From Arthrobacter sp. efr-133-TYG-118 (lineage in GTDB: Bacteria; Actinomycetota; Actinomycetes; Actinomycetales; Micrococcaceae), in contig NZ_JARVRH010000004.1 of NCBI RefSeq assembly GCF_030209755.1, positions 310,001 through 374,000 on the forward strand: 64,000 nt of DNA. The letters are read 5' to 3'. Below the pieces are notes generated by a model. It searched no databases. It was not told the DNA's origin and saw nothing but the letters and a program-made list of their open reading frames with translations. Shown one piece after another: positions 17,229 to 25,504 of the stretch. Position numbers and translations under genes: made by a program. Position 1 is the first letter of the stretch, and every line of letters starts with the position of its first letter.

Positions 17229-17459
17229 TCACCCCGAAAGAACGTCCAACGTCGCTACGGCAGTCACCATCGGCTTTCGGTTCCACTCGGTGAGGTGGTG
17301 AGAGATCGTCGTGATCACAAATCTTGGGTCCTCACGGCGAGCTTCATCCAGTTGAGCTTCCAAATCCTTACGGACAGACTCCAAGGCCTGAGCTGGACTC
17401 TCCGCGGCAGATCTCGAAAACGAGGAAATGACGCGCTGTTTCCGTAAGTGCCCTGACAA
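17229..17459 (-). CDS. Small protein of unknown function, perhaps the 3' part of a frameshifted gene
   Basis: A TTG at 17459 with AAGGAG seven bases upstream begins a 76-residue product with a likely helix (ESPAQALESVRKDLEAQLDE) and a final strand (PMVTAVATLDVLSG). Upstream, in a neighbouring frame, 17569 to about 17440 also reads like protein (SKPTIIQQIKLAGRAREGLT), so both could be parts of one gene of about 110 codons broken by a frameshift near 17450. I do not recognise it. It has the same strand as the defence gene upstream. Confidence 0.4.
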   Translation of the reverse strand: MSGHLRKQRVISSFSRSAAESPAQALESVRKDLEAQLDEARREDPRFVITTISHHLTEWNRKPMVTAVATLDVLSG

Positions 17460-17607
17460 AAGACTTCTCCTTCATTGTCCAAACTGGGTAAGGTCAAACC
17501 CTCTCGGGCACGCCCCGCCAGCTTGATCTGCTGAATAATCGTAGGCTTGGACCATGCACCGACACTCATTGTGCGTCTTGGTCTCGTCGGCCGAACTCTA
17601 CGAAGCG

Positions 17608-20214
17608 CTACCCGGCTACATAGACAACGCCGTCTCGCAACTCGAGCTGATCCGTGTCAACGCCGTGTTGGAGCCCCTGGTTGAGTCGCGCTGTGATGCC
17701 AGCCGTGCGCCGTTTTCCGCCGAATGTTCGTATAGTCTCCCGGTGCAACTCATCAATGGAAACTCCTCCTGAAAGCCGGACAATGTCCACCATAGCGTTG
17801 CGAATCTCCACGATACTGATGTACTCCGGCTTCCTATCGATTTCAGGCCCGTTGGTCCGGAATTCGAACCAGCTGTCCCGGTCAATAGATGCATCCCAAA
17901 TGAAACCGTCCGAGTCGCAGCGATGGACGTCGTTGTCCAATACGTCTAATACCGATTTCGCCCGCTGCGCGCTGACTTTATTGAGGTTGAACGCGGCGCA
18001 GGCAAGCTTGGCCAGCCGTTCCCGGTGAATCGGTCCCTCAGCCTCGACGATGGCCCGGATCGTCTCACGGACAGCCTGCACGGACCTGCGAGAATGCAAG
18101 CTATCCAGAACCTCGACGTTGCCGAATCGTTGCACGTCCCACGGCTTAAATTCGGCTTGCTGACGGTCGTCGGTGCCAGTGAATTGCCCAAGGATTTGAG
18201 TTGCAGGAGCCAGCAACGACCCTTCAGCCAATGCTTGCTCTTGGCTGAATAGGTCACCTGCCCGATCATCTGGGAAGTGTGCAACAGTCAGGACACTCAA
18301 GGGCTCAAGCTCATCCTCCGCCAATCCGAGAGACTCGGATTGGGACGTAGCGGAACCAGAGTCCGCCTGCTTGAAAGCCTGCTCAAGCTTGTCCAGCACT
18401 TCGTTCCGATCCTTGATCCACGCCGGCAGCCAGACCCTCTGGACTGACGGCCAGCGCATCATGCGGGTGAGGACGTCCCCCGGTAGTCCGTCTCTGTCTC
18501 CCGCTGTGCGGCGGGCCGCCCAAGCGGGGCTGTCAAGAAGGATTGCCATTGCCGGGCGGTCCGGGGACTCTTGGGACGCGACGCTGATGTCGACTTTGAA
18601 GTCGGACAATCCAATGTCCGTAGCGACAACAAACCCGCGGTCCCGCAGCGCGTCGGCAACTTCCTCGCGATGTAAATCCACCCCAATGGCGCGGCGACCA
18701 TCATATGGGAGTGCACCGGTGCCTTGTTCAGCAAGGTCCAGGTAAGAACGCAAATGCTTGATTCCCACAGAGCTCGTCTCCTCGGCCCGCAGCTCTGAAG
18801 GGCTGAAACTCGAGAACACGATCACCTGCTGTCGAGCACGAGTCACGGCCACGTTGAGGCGCCGCTCACCACCAGCTCGGTTCAGCGGGCCAAAGTTCAG
18901 AGGCAAGTACCCCTTATCGTTCTTGCTGAAGCCTGTGGAGAAGAGGATGACATCCCTTTCGTCGCCCTGAACGTTTTCAAGGTTCTTCACGAACAAGCCT
19001 TCAGCGTCCTCGTCCAACGCCTTCATGATCCGGGGATCGTCTGTGTCGCGAAGCAAGCCTTCTATAAGTGCCCGCTGCTGCAAGTTAAACGTCACCACAC
19101 CGACCGACGGTGCGCCTACGGAATCCCCGTCGAAGCGCCGCCGGACCTCCGCCACTACGGCCCTGGCCTCGATGGGGTTGGTGCGAAGCACCTTCGACGG
19201 CCCAGACCTGTGGAACTGCCCGTCCACCCGGACGAAGTTGACGCCGTGGCCGCGTAGCCCGGGATCCGGCGCCCCGTGCGATGGCCCAGGAAAGGACGAG
19301 AGCTTGCTGTCGTAGTACTGCTGGTTGCTGAAGGCGATGAGGGACTCGTCCTGGCTTCTGTAATGCCAAGACAGCCACTGTCGGGGTACCCGTGCCTCCA
19401 CGCACTCGGAAAGGATGGATTCCATATCCTCGACGGCCGTGATGTCGTTCTCGACCTCATCCACGGAATCGCTAGAGGATTCGGCGAAGGAGGTCGGGGG
19501 CATCTGCTTGCTGTCCCCCACGACCACCACGGAGGCACCCCGGCCCATGGCGCCAACAGCGTCCGCCACACGTATTTGCGAGGCTTCATCGAACACCACA
19601 ATGTCGAACAGATCTGCCTTTGCGGGAAAGAACCGCGCCACGGAGTCGGGGCTGACCAGGGTACACGGCATGATTTGTGTGACGAGATCGGCGTAGTTTT
19701 CCATGAGCTTGCGGACGGTCATCCCGCCGCGCTGCCGCGTCAGCTGACGTTGCAACTCCCCCATCCGGCCAGAGTTCGACGACGACGACACCCGCCTTCC
19801 GGTAACGACCTTGGCAGCAAGGTTACGTTTCAGTAGCTCGCGGACGGTTGCCGCTCGCGAGGTGAACCGCTCGATGTTGCGTTCGTGGGCATGGGAATCA
19901 AAGTCCTGCAGGCCGGTGGCGAGACTGCGTTCTTCGAGAGAGCTCTCGGCGAGCCCGCGTTCAAAGGCAGCTGCTGCGCCGTCTGCGTCCAGAAGACCGT
20001 CGAGAATCATAGTGCGTGCCCCATGCAGTCCCACGGACCTGAGCGGTTCGATGCGCTCTAAAAGCTCAACCCAGCGCAGCAGCGGGGCCGAACTGTCGGC
20101 ATCCAAGCGCCGGCTCGCGCGAGTGTCTGCCCAGACTTGCAGAAAGCCAACGTCTCTCACCCAGCTCTTGAGCCCCGACTCCGGGACGGCGGGATCTTCG
20201 TGAAGGCCTCCCAC
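17608..20214 (-). CDS. C-terminal part of DUF4011/DUF3320 helicase-nuclease (separated by frameshift)
   Basis: This frame holds the second half of an SF1 helicase. The DEAD-like motif DIVVFDEASQ is at about residue 200, near GDSKQMPPTSF. It also has the C-terminal core (VVTFNLQQRALIEG, VQGDERDVILFS and NVAVTRARQQVIVFS). A Vsr/DUF559-type nuclease region follows (about 525-625, HREEVADALRDRGF...FKVDISVA), and DUF3320 ends it (about 690-868). The Walker A partner is in the upstream frame (20157-23471), and the two overlap by 58 bases. Homologues known to me are single chains of about 1900-2000 residues, so this is one gene with a one-base shift near 20190, by mutation, sequence error or, less likely, programmed frameshifting. 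Its first residues are probably frame-shadow. Confidence 0.8.
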   Translation of the reverse strand: MGGLHEDPAVPESGLKSWVRDVGFLQVWADTRASRRLDADSSAPLLRWVELLERIEPLRSVGLHGARTMILDGLLDADGAAAAFERGLAESSLEERSLATGLQDFDSHAHERNIERFTSRAATVRELLKRNLAAKVVTGRRVSSSSNSGRMGELQRQLTRQRGGMTVRKLMENYADLVTQIMPCTLVSPDSVARFFPAKADLFDIVVFDEASQIRVADAVGAMGRGASVVVVGDSKQMPPTSFAESSSDSVDEVENDITAVEDMESILSECVEARVPRQWLSWHYRSQDESLIAFSNQQYYDSKLSSFPGPSHGAPDPGLRGHGVNFVRVDGQFHRSGPSKVLRTNPIEARAVVAEVRRRFDGDSVGAPSVGVVTFNLQQRALIEGLLRDTDDPRIMKALDEDAEGLFVKNLENVQGDERDVILFSTGFSKNDKGYLPLNFGPLNRAGGERRLNVAVTRARQQVIVFSSFSPSELRAEETSSVGIKHLRSYLDLAEQGTGALPYDGRRAIGVDLHREEVADALRDRGFVVATDIGLSDFKVDISVASQESPDRPAMAILLDSPAWAARRTAGDRDGLPGDVLTRMMRWPSVQRVWLPAWIKDRNEVLDKLEQAFKQADSGSATSQSESLGLAEDELEPLSVLTVAHFPDDRAGDLFSQEQALAEGSLLAPATQILGQFTGTDDRQQAEFKPWDVQRFGNVEVLDSLHSRRSVQAVRETIRAIVEAEGPIHRERLAKLACAAFNLNKVSAQRAKSVLDVLDNDVHRCDSDGFIWDASIDRDSWFEFRTNGPEIDRKPEYISIVEIRNAMVDIVRLSGGVSIDELHRETIRTFGGKRRTAGITARLNQGLQHGVDTDQLELRDGVVYVAG

Positions 20215-23200
20215 GCCTGCCCTAGCTCATACAGCCATCCGACAATGTTTTCGTGCACGGGCGGTCCGTCGTTGAGGAACGTGCGCAGTGCCCTCTTGAA
20301 CGGGAGATCGCCCTTCCCGTTGTTCGGAACTACTGCCTCGGCCGCCCAGCGCAGCCAACCCAATCGGTGGTTCAACGCCGCCTGCCCGGCTTCTGTTAGC
20401 GGGTTCCACGAGTGCGGCACGGAGACGCCAGGCACGGTCTGCGCTTCGTTTTGGAGTCCCCGGATTTGCTGCTGCGCACGAACCAGGTTCTCAAGCAGCG
20501 GGACCAGCTCCTTGTGCCGAATCCCTGCGCCTGGGTGCACAACGCTGTCCAGTTCAGCCGCGACAGCCAGTAGTCGCTTTTTCCGTCCGAAGAAACCGGT
20601 CGCAGCGGCCTGCGCCGCGCGTGCCAGGATGTCCTGCAGTGGAAGGTCCATAGCCTCCGGCGCTACCTGCTCGAGACCCGGGTGATTGACCGCGGCGAAC
20701 GCGGCCACCAGCTGTTCCAGATGGCCGGCACCGCTAGACCAGTTCCCGGACCGAACGTCGTCGAGCGTTTCCAACGGAACGCTCCTGTCTTTCAAAAGGG
20801 CGGCGAGGGTCGAGACGTCGGACGGCTGCACAGCGGAGAAGACAACCTGCGGCAGTCCCTCAACGGGGCGGACGGCGTCGAGCGCCGCGTCGAGACGCCT
20901 CCCGATGGTCAGCAGCTGGTCCGTCTGCTCCTGTCCGGCGACAGCCGCGACAAACCGCCACGGATGGTCCTTACCTGGGCGCGCTCGGTCGGTGTACTCA
21001 GGCAGCTCACGCAGAACACTCCGGACCGGCTCCAGGGTGGAATCGTTCGCTGAGGCGGTGAAGTCTGTACCAAGCGGAATCGCTGGATCGTCGGGCTCGT
21101 AGGTGAGCGCCTTTGTGCGGGCGCTGTAAAGGGAGAGATGCGCGCCGTTTTCCTCATGCAGGTTGCTAGCATAACGAATGAGACCCCGGCGGGCGGCGGC
21201 CAGGTCCGTTGAGGCAGTTCCGAGCTGCTGGGCATCCGAATCCAGTCGGAGTTCCAAGGCCTTTTTTATCTGGGCGCGGACCACGGCAGGCTTGCTGCCT
21301 TTGTCGTGGAGGTCCAGAGAGAACGGCCCCATTCCTACCTCGTCAAGGCGCTTCTGCACCACCTCGAGTGCGGCTCTTTTTTCGGCAACGAACAACACCC
21401 GCTTTCCTTCGACGATCGCGCGCGTCAGCAGGTTCGTGATGGTCTGGGATTTCCCCGTCCCTGGAGGTCCTTCCAGGACGAAGGTCTGCCCGGACACCGC
21501 CGACGCGACTGCTTGAAGCTGTGATGAGTCAGCCGGAATGGGGCATTGCGCAGCAAGTGCGTCGAGATCGACGTCGTCACGCACAGTAACGGCTTCCTGG
21601 AACACTTCCGTGGGGGTGCTGATGAGGTGGTGCACCAGCTGGTTCTTGGCGAACTGTTCCCAGTTTTCGTCAAGATCCTTCCAGAGCCGGAACTTGGCGA
21701 ACTGGAGCATGGACAGGTCCACGGTATTCTCTACCCGGAAGGCGAGCCCCTTGGCCGAGACGGCCTCGCGGACCGCATTGAAAGCTGCGTCGAGATCCAT
21801 TCCTGAGCCATCCTCAACCGGCTCGGACAACCCAGGAATCCGCAGCCCATGCGTCAAAGCAAGCTTCTCAAGCAGGCAGTAGTTTGGAGTGGACTGGCCA
21901 GCTTCGTCCAAGGTCACGCGGTAGAGCCCCTGCTTCCCTGCAGAAGTCAGATTGACCGGTACAAGGACCAACGGCGAACGGAGGGTACGGCCGTCGAGTT
22001 CCCACATAAGGCTCCCGAGAGCCAGGTAAAGGTTGTTGGCGCCGGTTTCTTCGAGCTGCGTCTTGGCTTTGTAGGCCAGACCGCGCATCTTGGTGCTGTA
22101 AGCATCTTCGCTGACCTCTGCGAACACTGCCTTCTTGGAACTGAGCAATGCGATGAGCTCATCCTGGGGCAGATCACGGCCAAAGCGGATACCGCGCTCT
22201 TGGTGGACCGCGCTGATCTGAGTGGAAGGGAGCAGGCTGATCGGCGTGCCGTTGTTGATAAGGTCCTCAAACGAGCCGATCCACGAGCTCGGTACGGCAA
22301 GTGGGAAGCGTGCGGTGTCGGTGAAGTTGATCAGCCGGTTCCGCAAGCTCAGGTCCAGGAGCGCGTTTTTCCACTGAGCGACACGAGGCGGGATTTCGCT
22401 TGCGTGGCTACCGGCACGGACGACATTGCCTTGCTTCTCGGGGAGTGCAGGCGCCACCTTCGTTTCGGGAACGTAGGCGGTCACCACCGGAGTCCCAGTC
22501 TCAGAAGTGGTCCGGGCCGGCAATGGATAAATGCCGTCAAGCCGAGCGCGGCGGATGTCCGTTACGGCCTGAATCTCGTCGTTGCCCGATTCGATGTATT
22601 TGACTATGGGCGCGTTCCGCAACGCGGCAAGAGTGATGGGCTGGCTACCCGTGAGCAGTGTGGTCTCGATAAGACCGATGTAGCCTCGTTGGACGAGGCT
22701 GACGAGTTGAGGAACGTCGTCGGAGGCTGCTGTAGGCAGTACACCTTCTTCCCGCCAATATCCCAAGAACGCGTGGCCGTCCACAAGCCAAAGCAGTGGT
22801 TTGATGTCGCAGAATTCCAAGGCAGCGGCCAGGACAATTGTGGTGTCGAGGCACGTACCGAGCCGATCCTCGAGCACCTGCTCCGGGGTGCGAACCGTCT
22901 GCCCCTGGACTCCCCAGTTGGTGGGCGGCAAACTATAGCGGATGTTCCTGATGCTAACAGCTTGGGAAAGTGCGAAGACGATTTCGTCGACGCGATCGGC
23001 GCCTTCCGTATAGCCGCCAAGGCTGCTATTGCCAGTAGCAGCGGAGAGGAGGTCTGCTGCCTCGGAGACAAGCTTGCCGACTGCGGGGTGGTGCGGCTGA
23101 ACGTAAGCCGCCAAGAATTCGTATGAGACCAGCCCGTTGCCTGCGATCCAGAGTTGTGCCGGAAGGAGGTCGATGCGGACCTCCGCCTTGCCGATCTCCG

Positions 23201-23471
23201 TGGTGGCCTCTCCGGCGCCGGATCCAACGGTCACGACAACTCTGCCGGATTGCTTGTCTGAAAGCTCGTACATGGTGTTGGGCGAAACCGACACGTCCAC
23301 GTCGTCCAGGACGACGCTCTGGCCAGCGGCAAGGTCAACGTATTGTTGGAAGTCCTCAGAAATCCTCCCGGCAGTGGACAGAACCTCTATCCGAACCACC
23401 GCGCCCCGGACTTCCGTGCCTGGATTGGTGATCTTGATCTGCCGGACGAACTTGAAACCGTTGTGGGCCAT
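20157..23471 (-). CDS. N-terminal part of DUF4011/DUF3320 helicase-nuclease (separated by frameshift)
   Basis: The 1104-residue frame begins MAHNGFKFVRQIKITNPGTE with a beta-sandwich-like domain. A transglutaminase-like region (about 190-260, with LGTCLDTTIVLAAALEF and LVDGHAFLG) and DUF4011 (about 360-500, RVAQWKNALLDLSLRNRLIN) follow. The helicase Walker A, FVLEGPPGTGKSQTITN, is near residue 665, with FVAEKRAALEVVQ after it. It ends about 22 residues after the point where the protein continues in the other frame. Such proteins are found with defence genes and are thought to act on nucleic acid as helicase-nucleases. The gene starts eight bases after the Swt1-HEPN gene stops, so they form one operon. 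Confidence 0.85.
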   Translation of the reverse strand: MAHNGFKFVRQIKITNPGTEVRGAVVRIEVLSTAGRISEDFQQYVDLAAGQSVVLDDVDVSVSPNTMYELSDKQSGRVVVTVGSGAGEATTEIGKAEVRIDLLPAQLWIAGNGLVSYEFLAAYVQPHHPAVGKLVSEAADLLSAATGNSSLGGYTEGADRVDEIVFALSQAVSIRNIRYSLPPTNWGVQGQTVRTPEQVLEDRLGTCLDTTIVLAAALEFCDIKPLLWLVDGHAFLGYWREEGVLPTAASDDVPQLVSLVQRGYIGLIETTLLTGSQPITLAALRNAPIVKYIESGNDEIQAVTDIRRARLDGIYPLPARTTSETGTPVVTAYVPETKVAPALPEKQGNVVRAGSHASEIPPRVAQWKNALLDLSLRNRLINFTDTARFPLAVPSSWIGSFEDLINNGTPISLLPSTQISAVHQERGIRFGRDLPQDELIALLSSKKAVFAEVSEDAYSTKMRGLAYKAKTQLEETGANNLYLALGSLMWELDGRTLRSPLVLVPVNLTSAGKQGLYRVTLDEAGQSTPNYCLLEKLALTHGLRIPGLSEPVEDGSGMDLDAAFNAVREAVSAKGLAFRVENTVDLSMLQFAKFRLWKDLDENWEQFAKNQLVHHLISTPTEVFQEAVTVRDDVDLDALAAQCPIPADSSQLQAVASAVSGQTFVLEGPPGTGKSQTITNLLTRAIVEGKRVLFVAEKRAALEVVQKRLDEVGMGPFSLDLHDKGSKPAVVRAQIKKALELRLDSDAQQLGTASTDLAAARRGLIRYASNLHEENGAHLSLYSARTKALTYEPDDPAIPLGTDFTASANDSTLEPVRSVLRELPEYTDRARPGKDHPWRFVAAVAGQEQTDQLLTIGRRLDAALDAVRPVEGLPQVVFSAVQPSDVSTLAALLKDRSVPLETLDDVRSGNWSSGAGHLEQLVAAFAAVNHPGLEQVAPEAMDLPLQDILARAAQAAATGFFGRKKRLLAVAAELDSVVHPGAGIRHKELVPLLENLVRAQQQIRGLQNEAQTVPGVSVPHSWNPLTEAGQAALNHRLGWLRWAAEAVVPNNGKGDLPFKRALRTFLNDGPPVHENIVGWLYELGQAWEAFTKIPPSRSRGSRAG

Positions 23472-23479
23472 TGCGTAGC

Positions 23480-24052
23480 TCAGCGCGTCAGCCGCAGTAA
23501 TTTCCAGGAGGATCTGGTGTTGATTGAGAGGTTTTCGGCAAGCTCGCTGGGCGGCGATTCGTGGAGCTCTTCCGCTTCGCCTCCGACGGCGGTGGCTTCG
23601 GAGCCGTTCCCGACGGCCCCCTTGTCCCTGGTCTTGTATTCCTCAAGTAGTTCGGAGACAGTTTGCTCAGCGTCGTCGAGTTTCAAGCACTTAGCTAACC
23701 GGCCCGCCGTGTCCAGGGCGCGGTAGGTGTCTGCATTGTCGAAGGCCTCATTGTGGGCCCAGAGGTTGCGCATCTGGCGAAGTTCGGAGGTGTAGCTGCG
23801 GGCGTCGTGCCCCGGGTTGAAGGGGTAACCGAGCGAGCCGAGAGATTCGGTCATGACGCGCAGTTGAACGCTCAGATCCGTAGCTGCATAGCTTTTCGGA
23901 GCTTTACCCGCGCTGGCATCTTTGTGCTCAAGAAGTTTGGTCCACGAGATTCCTGGTGCCAAGGTACTCAGATGGGCACTGATGTAGGGGCCAAGACTCG
24001 CCGCCAAAGTGTCCAGAGCACGGCCGACGTACTCGCGGTTCGAAAGCCCCAT
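23480..24052 (-). CDS. Swt1-type HEPN domain protein
   Basis: The 190-residue product opens MGLSNREYVGRALDTLAASLGPYI, the start of Swt1-like HEPN domains, and has MRNLWAHNEAF near residue 103, giving the HEPN RxxxxH motif typical of metal-independent RNases. The rest (about 130-190) is acidic and low-complexity. I use the ATG at 24052, which has GGGGAA upstream, rather than a TTG four codons earlier. This domain is often fused to or encoded beside large defence helicases. Here it precedes the DUF4011/DUF3320 gene and is a candidate RNase effector or sensor partner for it. It is divergent from the C5 methyltransferase gene. Confidence 0.8.
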   Translation of the reverse strand: MGLSNREYVGRALDTLAASLGPYISAHLSTLAPGISWTKLLEHKDASAGKAPKSYAATDLSVQLRVMTESLGSLGYPFNPGHDARSYTSELRQMRNLWAHNEAFDNADTYRALDTAGRLAKCLKLDDAEQTVSELLEEYKTRDKGAVGNGSEATAVGGEAEELHESPPSELAENLSINTRSSWKLLRLTR

Positions 24053-24267
24053 TGTGTTCCCCAATCTTCGGCACCACTGCCGACCGTTGACTCAGCTCAG
24101 AGTAGTGCCTTGGTTGGATCACTCCCAAAAGGATGAGCGTCGGGCCGTCAGCTCCTCAATAAGCTGTCCAATTCACACAGTGCCGAACCCTCCTCTCTCA
24201 GAGTTGACCACCGCGACACGCTCCAGGGCACCGACGCCGTCATCGGGAGCTATATTCTTAGGGCACT

Positions 24268-25377
24268 ATGAGTAATAATCCCGTCGCCATTGCCGCCCCG
24301 TATGGTCGGAAGAAGACCGCTAGATCCATAACTGTCCTGGATCTTTTCGCTGGCGCTGGCGGGTTGACACAGGGCTTCTACGCGGCTTCTCCGCGATTCG
24401 TCACTGAACGGGCTGTGGAGTTCGAACCGGCAGCCGCCGCATCGTTTGCTGCAACGTTCGGCGACAAGGTCTATCCGGGACCGATTCAGGACTGGTTGGT
24501 GAACGAGACTGTTCCGGAAGTTGACATTGTCATCGGCGGTCCTCCTTGCCAAGGATTCTCCCAGCTCGGCAAACAAGACCCGGACGACGTCAGAAACCAG
24601 CTTTGGCGACCGTACGCTGAAGCGCTTCGCCGGGCCAAGCCGAAGTACTTCATCGTCGAAAACGTTCCAGCTTTCGGTAAGTCGCAACAGCTTCAGGACT
24701 TCCGCGACGCCATTGGCGAGGATGGCGCCATCGGTGATTACTCATTTCAATGGCACGTCCTGAATGCGGCAGATTATGGGGCGCCCCAAGCGCGCAAAAG
24801 AGCGATCCTTATCGGGCATCGTCGGGATCTAAGTTTCCCCGGTTTCCCGATGCCGACACACATAGGTCGCCATCGTACTGTGCGGCAAGCGCTAAAGAAT
24901 GTCATTTCCGAGGTGTCGGCGACGACGCTCCCGGAACGCACGACACAGTACGCCGGTCGGAACTTTGCCGGCCCCTTTCGCACCTCGGAGCTTCATCTGA
25001 GCCGTGATTACGCGGAGCTTTCTCTCAACAGATTCGTGAACATACCCGCGGGTGGCAACCGATTTGACCTGCCGGAGTCCCTGCTGGCACGGTGCTGGAA
25101 GGAGCATAAGTCGGGCTCCGGCGACGTGATGGGGCGCATGCATTGGGACCGCCCTTCGGTTACGGTGCGGACCGAATTCTTCAAACCCGAAAAGGGCCGG
25201 TACTTGCATCCGACGGAGCACCGGGCAATCACGCATCTTGAGGCGGCCAAGCTGCAAGGATTCCCAGACGACCGGCTGTGGGTTGGGTCCAAAACCGCAA
25301 TCGCCAAGCAGATTGGCAATGCGGTTCCGACGGCTCTGGGACGTGCCATCGCTGAGCAACTCCTGCTCCATTTCTAG
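24268..25377 (+). CDS. C5-cytosine DNA methyltransferase (DISARM-associated, DrmMII-like)
   Basis: The 369-residue enzyme transfers a methyl group from SAM to C5 of cytosine in DNA. The motifs are all present and in order: I (DLFAGAGGL, 25-33), IV (GGPPCQGFS, catalytic Cys94), VI (ENV, 131-133), VIII (QARKR, 174-178), a target-recognition region (about 200-300), and X (AKQIGNAVP) near the C-terminus. It is first in the plus-strand operon that ends with drmA and drmB. A C5 methylase is the mark of class 2 DISARM, where it protects host DNA. A TATATT at about 24250, 12-18 bases before the ATG, may be a -10 element for a short-leader transcript. Confidence 0.93.
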   Translation: MSNNPVAIAAPYGRKKTARSITVLDLFAGAGGLTQGFYAASPRFVTERAVEFEPAAAASFAATFGDKVYPGPIQDWLVNETVPEVDIVIGGPPCQGFSQLGKQDPDDVRNQLWRPYAEALRRAKPKYFIVENVPAFGKSQQLQDFRDAIGEDGAIGDYSFQWHVLNAADYGAPQARKRAILIGHRRDLSFPGFPMPTHIGRHRTVRQALKNVISEVSATTLPERTTQYAGRNFAGPFRTSELHLSRDYAELSLNRFVNIPAGGNRFDLPESLLARCWKEHKSGSGDVMGRMHWDRPSVTVRTEFFKPEKGRYLHPTEHRAITHLEAAKLQGFPDDRLWVGSKTAIAKQIGNAVPTALGRAIAEQLLLHF

Positions 25378-25504
25378 ACAGTTCAGCCTGTCAATCGGGT
25401 CGACAACCGAGCTTTCGCATAAATGTCGCTTCCGAATGGTAAATATTGTCATGAAGACTTCGGCGAGTGCCGAGAGCATTATCTCGATGTGGGGGATGGA
25501 ACCA

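Noticed and set aside
21849..23126. Plus-strand frame antisense to the DUF4011 region
   Set aside because: The opposite strand encodes a recognisable transglutaminase-like and DUF4011 protein, and this frame shows no domain.
24203..24256. TTGACC plus TATATT as a promoter for the C5 methylase gene
   Set aside because: The two elements are about 42 bases apart, far from the 16-18 expected, so only the -10-like TATATT is mentioned.
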